Below, one piece after another: positions 22,217 to 25,991 of a DNA stretch of 25,991 nucleotides (position 1 is the stretch's first letter; the number at the start of each line of letters is the position of its first letter). The stretch comes from Pseudopedobacter sp043763845 (GTDB lineage: Bacteria; Bacteroidota; Bacteroidia; Sphingobacteriales; Sphingobacteriaceae). The notes under the pieces were generated by a model, which made no database searches, was not told where the DNA came from, and was given only the letters and a program-made list of their open reading frames with translations. Position numbers and translations under genes: made by a program. The stretch is taken from contig JAYULE010000203.1 in NCBI GenBank assembly GCA_043763845.1, positions 1 to 25,991 of the forward strand, given 5' to 3'.

Positions 22217-23629
22217 ATGCCCGAAAACAAAAACAATAAATTCCCAACTAGTATAGCCTACATTATAGGAAACGAAGCGGCCGAGCGATTCAGCTTCTAT
22301 GGTATGCGCAGCATATTGCCTACTTTTTTAGTTGCGCAGTTTTTTAACCCAAGTTTAAACCCTGCTTTACAAACTATGGCCGAGGCACAGGCTAACGAAA
22401 GTACGCATTTCTTTGTTTCGCTTGCGTATGCAATGCCAGTTATAGGCGCAATTTTAGCCGATTGGTTTTTTGGAAAATACAAAGTAATACTCTATGTTTC
22501 TATAATATACTGTATTGGACATTTAATATTATCGGTATACGATACCGATTTAAATTATTTTAAAATGGGCTTGTTGTTAATAGCCATGGGAGCAGGTGGC
22601 ATAAAATCTTGTGTTTCGGCTAATGTTGGAGACCAGTTTACGGCAAATAACCAACATTTAATGACCAAAGCTTACAGTTGGTTTTACTTTAGCATAAACG
22701 CTGGGTCTGTTTTATCTACTTTGGCAATACCTTACGTGTATGCTGTTTATGGTGCAAAATGGGCTTTCGGTATTCCCGGGATTTTAATGGCTATTGCTAC
22801 CATTATATTTTTTTTGGGACGCAATAAGTACATTAAAATCCCCGCTGCGGGAATTAAAAAAGATAATTTCTTGTTCATTTCCTTTTACGCTCTATTTAAT
22901 ATCCACAAAAAGATAAAAGGAGAGGCTTTATTAGATGTTGCCAAACAAAAATACAATCCCGAAAAGGTAGAAGCCATAAAATCTGTTTGGCGTGTTATGG
23001 CGGTATTTGCGTTTATACCTATTTATTGGGCAATGTGGGACCAATGCTTATCTGAATGGGTTTTACAAGCTACCAAGTTAGACCGCCATATTTTAGGAAT
23101 GAATCTTTTGCCCGAACAAATACAAACCGTAAACCCATTTTTCTTACTCACTTTTATTCCTATTTTTAGTTATTTTATTTACCCGTTTTTTGCCAAAATT
23201 GGCATTAAAACTACACCCTTGCGTAGAATTGGGGCGGGTTTAATTTTGACAGCTTTATCTTTTGTAGTAATTGCGCTTATACAAACATCAATTGATGCTG
23301 GCAACCAGCCTAGTGTATGGTGGCAAATATTGGCTTATGCCATACTTTCGGCTGGGGAGGTTTTAGTATCAATCACTGGTTTAGAGTATGCTTATACACA
23401 ATCGCCAAAATCAATGAAAAGCACCATGACAGCTATTTGGTTATTAACTGTATCTGTTGGAAACGTTTTTGTAGGTATAGTTAATAATAGCATAGCAAAC
23501 GGTGGTTTTTTTGCACAATTAAAAGGTGCAAATTACTATTGGTTTTTTGTGGCATTAATTTCGGTTTTTATAGTTATTTACCTTTTTGTTTCGCCACGGT
23601 TAAAAGAAAGTAGTTATGTAAATGAGTAG
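22217..23629 (+). CDS. POT-family proton-coupled peptide transporter
   Basis: A 470-residue inner-membrane transporter of the major facilitator superfamily that imports di- and tripeptides with protons. Signature EAAERFSFYGMR (about 20-31) is the E-x-x-E-R-F motif for proton coupling in helix 1. GAILADWFFGKYKVI is the MFS loop 2-3 motif, and GAGGIKSCVSANVGDQF followed by YSWFYFSINAGS is the PTR2 signature. In the common form GGIKPCVSAFGGDQF, two or three positions differ here. About 12 hydrophobic helices can be followed. Charged loop KIKGEALLDVAKQKYNPEKV lies in the middle. It is 19 bases after the nuclease gene, so they may share a transcript, but functions look unrelated. Confidence 0.92.
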   Translation: MPENKNNKFPTSIAYIIGNEAAERFSFYGMRSILPTFLVAQFFNPSLNPALQTMAEAQANESTHFFVSLAYAMPVIGAILADWFFGKYKVILYVSIIYCIGHLILSVYDTDLNYFKMGLLLIAMGAGGIKSCVSANVGDQFTANNQHLMTKAYSWFYFSINAGSVLSTLAIPYVYAVYGAKWAFGIPGILMAIATIIFFLGRNKYIKIPAAGIKKDNFLFISFYALFNIHKKIKGEALLDVAKQKYNPEKVEAIKSVWRVMAVFAFIPIYWAMWDQCLSEWVLQATKLDRHILGMNLLPEQIQTVNPFFLLTFIPIFSYFIYPFFAKIGIKTTPLRRIGAGLILTALSFVVIALIQTSIDAGNQPSVWWQILAYAILSAGEVLVSITGLEYAYTQSPKSMKSTMTAIWLLTVSVGNVFVGIVNNSIANGGFFAQLKGANYYWFFVALISVFIVIYLFVSPRLKESSYVNE

Positions 23630-23816
23630 TTTTTAAGCTGGCATAATTTAAATTAATTAGTTCGAATTAAGATTTTTAGGATTTAAGTAGGCGTAGGATT
23701 TTTTAAAGTTAGTTGATTTTAAAATCCACTCACTCTAAAAATCTAAATTCAGATAATATTAGGATGCTAAGTTGTAATCTATAATTTGGATAATACTATC
23801 TTGTAAACCTATAATC

Positions 23817-25088
23817 CTACCCTTTCCCCACTACCACTTTGTAAAAATCATCCCAATCCCAATATTTATTGGCTAGTTTCATCAAATCTGGAGCAGTTAT
23901 GGTTTTTATGGTGTTGATATAATTGTCGAAATAATCGTAACCTAAACCATAAAAATAAATATTTTTAAACTTATCGGCGTGTGAAAAAGCGTTTTCTAAA
24001 CTGCCTAGTAAACTGCCCATTAGGTAGTTTTTTACTAATGTGAGTTCCTCGTCGGGTATCAATTCGGTTTTTAAGCGGTTTATTTCAAATTCAATTTCGG
24101 TAAGGGTATTTTGGCAAACATCAACCCCAACTTCAGCAGCTATTACAAAATAACCGGCTTGCGCCATAGTTGCATTTCCCGAGCTTATCCCGTAGGTATA
24201 TCCTTTATCTTCACGAATATTAGTCATTAACCTGCTACCAAAATAACCTCCAAAAACGGTATTCAAAACTTGCATTGCAGCAAAATCGGGGTGGTTGCGG
24301 TTAATAGATTGTATTCCCAAACGTATGGCAGATTGTAATGCGTTAGGTTTTTCTATTAAATGAAATTTGTTTTGGTTAGGTGTAAACACCAATTTATTTT
24401 CGGTAAATGAAGTGCTACTTTCCCAGTCGCCAAAAAGGTTTTCAACCGTGTTAAAAAGCGTTTCACCAACCCTTCCCGATATAAATATGGTGCAATTTTG
24501 TGGATGGTAGGCCTTTTTAAAATAGGCTTGTAAATCTTCGGTTTTTAGTTTGTCAAAATCGCTTTCGGTGGCTTTATAGCCGTATAAATTATTGCCAAAC
24601 AGTACGTTATTAAATTCTCGTCGAGCTAAAAAATCGTTTTTTTCTAAACTAACTTTTAGTTTTTGCTTGTTATTATTTATAAAAGTTTCTACATCCTTTT
24701 GTGGGAAAACCGAATTGCAAAGTATATCTTTTACAATAGGTAAAGTGTTGGCAATGTATTTATTAAGGGTAAAAAGTGTAACCACTGCATGGTCGTAACC
24801 ATATTCGGTTTGTAAAAACGCCCCATAAAAATCAATAGCATCGGCAATTTGTGCTCCACTCCTACTGGCTGTACCGTCGTTTAGCATTGCATTGGTGGCA
24901 CTAGCTAATAGTGGATTATTAATATCCCAGTCTACGTTATTAAATATAAATTCTATACGCACTAATTCTTGGTCGCCAGCGTTTAAAACCCAAACCGGAA
25001 TGTTGTTTTTTAAAACTTGTTTTTTGGTTTGTATAAAATCTACGTTGTTAATTTCTTTAAACGCAGGTGCTGTTAATCTGTCTAACAT
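23817..25088 (-). CDS. M16-family peptidase-like protein, non-catalytic partner
   Basis: A 423-residue insulinase-fold protein. The N-terminal half (VWVLNAGDQELVRIEFIFN, then LLASATNAMLNDGT) aligns with the M16 catalytic domain, but where active members have the zinc motif HxxEH this one has ATNAML, so it cannot bind zinc in the normal way. The C-terminal half has the family blocks NCTIFISGRVGE and TNIREDKGYTYGISSG (with the substrate-binding R and Y residues kept). It starts one base after the stop of the upstream M16 gene (25090), a coupled pair. Such pairs form heteromers in which this subunit supplies the R/Y substrate pocket. The signal sequence is absent, so it is cytoplasmic unless exported with its partner. 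Confidence 0.88.
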   Translation of the reverse strand: MLDRLTAPAFKEINNVDFIQTKKQVLKNNIPVWVLNAGDQELVRIEFIFNNVDWDINNPLLASATNAMLNDGTASRSGAQIADAIDFYGAFLQTEYGYDHAVVTLFTLNKYIANTLPIVKDILCNSVFPQKDVETFINNNKQKLKVSLEKNDFLARREFNNVLFGNNLYGYKATESDFDKLKTEDLQAYFKKAYHPQNCTIFISGRVGETLFNTVENLFGDWESSTSFTENKLVFTPNQNKFHLIEKPNALQSAIRLGIQSINRNHPDFAAMQVLNTVFGGYFGSRLMTNIREDKGYTYGISSGNATMAQAGYFVIAAEVGVDVCQNTLTEIEFEINRLKTELIPDEELTLVKNYLMGSLLGSLENAFSHADKFKNIYFYGLGYDYFDNYINTIKTITAPDLMKLANKYWDWDDFYKVVVGKG

Positions 25089-25089
25089 T

Positions 25090-25991
25090 TTATTTTGATA
25101 AGTAGTTAAGCGTGGTGGCTTTTTGTGGAGTAAACAATTGGTTAGCTAAATTTTTTATGTTTTGTGCGCTAACGTTGGTGTATTTTTGTATTTCGGTATT
25201 TATTAAATTAGCATCGCCCATTAGCTGGTAAAAGGCCAAATTCATTGCTTTATCCAATAAACTCATTTCCGAAAATACGCAGGTAGATTCGTATTTATTT
25301 TTCACTTTCGTGAGTTCATCATCCAAAACTAATTCGCTTTTTAAAGATTCTAACTCTGTCCAAATGGCTTTCTCGGCAGTTTCTAAACTTACGCCTTGGT
25401 TAGGTTTGGCTTCAATTACAAACATACCGGTATCTAAACTCCCATAATTATAAGCTTTAATATCGCTAAAAAGCGGATTTTCTTTTACTAAATTTCGGTA
25501 TAACCTAGATGATTTCCCTTGCGAGAGAATATCCGAAATTAGATCAACCGTTGGATAATCGTCGCTAATTTTACCTGGCATTTTAAACACTTTATAAATA
25601 ACGTTTAAAGGCACATCGGCATAAATAGTTTGGTTAATTTCCTGATTCTGCTCTGGTTCTTCTGGCAAATTTCTTATATATTTATTTCCTGATGGTATGG
25701 GGGCAAACCATTTCTCGGCCAATGCTTTAACTTCTTCTAAAGTAACATTTCCTCCAACTACCATAATGGCATTTTGTGGGTTGTAATGCTTTGCAAAAAA
25801 AGCTTTTACATCTTCCATTTTAGCATCTTCAATATGTGCCAATTTTTCACCAATGGTTGGCCATTGGTAAGGGTGCTTGGTATAAACTAAAGGGCGTAAT
25901 TTCAACCAAACATCGCCGTAAGGCTGATTTAAATAACGCTGTTTAAACTCTTCGCAAACCACATTTTTTTGCACATCGAGGCTTTTTTGCG
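25090..25991 (-). CDS. M16-family zinc peptidase, catalytic subunit (5' partial)
   Basis: The frame stays open to the end of the window and QKSLDVQKNVVCEEFKQRYL precedes any credible start, so the gene begins outside. The 300 visible residues start just after the HxxEH motif, which lies beyond the window. The third zinc ligand is expected to be the first Glu of VVCEEFKQRY. NPQNAIMVVGGNV and the M16C-type C-terminal domain (SDILSQGKSSRLYRNLVKEN, GMFVIEAKPNQGV) follow. This arrangement and the coupled downstream gene match the two-gene M16B proteases of Bacteroidota. The GTG at 25974 is internal and not a start. Catalytic status is inferred. Confidence 0.88.
   Translation of the reverse strand, partial: QKSLDVQKNVVCEEFKQRYLNQPYGDVWLKLRPLVYTKHPYQWPTIGEKLAHIEDAKMEDVKAFFAKHYNPQNAIMVVGGNVTLEEVKALAEKWFAPIPSGNKYIRNLPEEPEQNQEINQTIYADVPLNVIYKVFKMPGKISDDYPTVDLISDILSQGKSSRLYRNLVKENPLFSDIKAYNYGSLDTGMFVIEAKPNQGVSLETAEKAIWTELESLKSELVLDDELTKVKNKYESTCVFSEMSLLDKAMNLAFYQLMGDANLINTEIQKYTNVSAQNIKNLANQLFTPQKATTLNYLSK

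Overview
The window is AT-rich DNA from a Bacteroidota chromosome, most likely of the Sphingobacteriaceae type (Pedobacter-like). The signs are the DnaA, RNase R, CtlX, IF-3 and M16 protease sequences, short lipoproteins with a Cys-Lys-Lys start, weak or absent Shine-Dalgarno sites, promoter boxes close to TAnnTTTG (the Bacteroidota -7 element), and intergenic hairpin repeats of the kind scattered through this phylum. This placement rests on recalled family resemblance; no search was run.

Layout. Positions 1-1329 hold dnaA, cut at its 5' end by the window. Then come a DbpA-like DEAD-box helicase (1793-3100), a convergent small zinc-ribbon protein (3111-3464), a citrulline hydrolase CtlX (3959-4900) and RNase R (5017-7149). 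An accessory patch follows: an Rpn-family nuclease (7271-8092), two tail-to-tail lipoproteins (8153-8965 and 8992-9429) and a 51-codon remnant of an enolase-superfamily gene (9468-9626). The minus-strand operon thrS-infC-rpmI-rplT runs from 12985 down to 9838 and ends at a strong bidirectional terminator. Its infC has no ATG, GTG or TTG at the expected place and appears to start at ATC behind a GGAGG site.

From about 13,000 to 18,050 the DNA between housekeeping genes is full of repeats and gene debris. This stretch holds a degenerate direct-repeat cluster, two opposite-facing copies of a structured Bacteroidota repeat (13205-13342 and 16039-16141), a 19-bp-stem hairpin (15956-16006), an inverted repeat that supplies the stop codon of hscA (17991-18049), a short polyvalent-kinase-like N-terminal fragment, and a VapD toxin gene broken by one frameshift with an intact 57-codon partner gene just upstream. 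Among these lie a type II NADH dehydrogenase (13433-14731) and a redox cluster: MarR regulator, FNR-type ferredoxin reductase and [2Fe-2S] ferredoxin, next to the Fe-S chaperone HscA.

The right end carries a secreted protein of unknown function (20057-20962), a YhcG/DUF1016 PD-(D/E)XK nuclease whose coding sequence contains the same 25-bp palindrome twice in frame, a POT peptide transporter, and a pair of M16 peptidases (the downstream one without the zinc-binding motif, the upstream one cut by the window end).

Functional links: thrS, infC, rpmI and rplT form a translation operon of conserved order; HscA, ferredoxin and ferredoxin reductase fit iron-sulfur assembly and electron transfer; the M16 pair likely forms one heteromeric protease. 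Rpn, YhcG and VapD are three nucleases within about 15 kb but show no shared operon. I do not see a clearly new multi-gene system. The best candidates for something undescribed are the VapD partner gene, the in-frame palindromes in the YhcG-like gene and the structured repeats.
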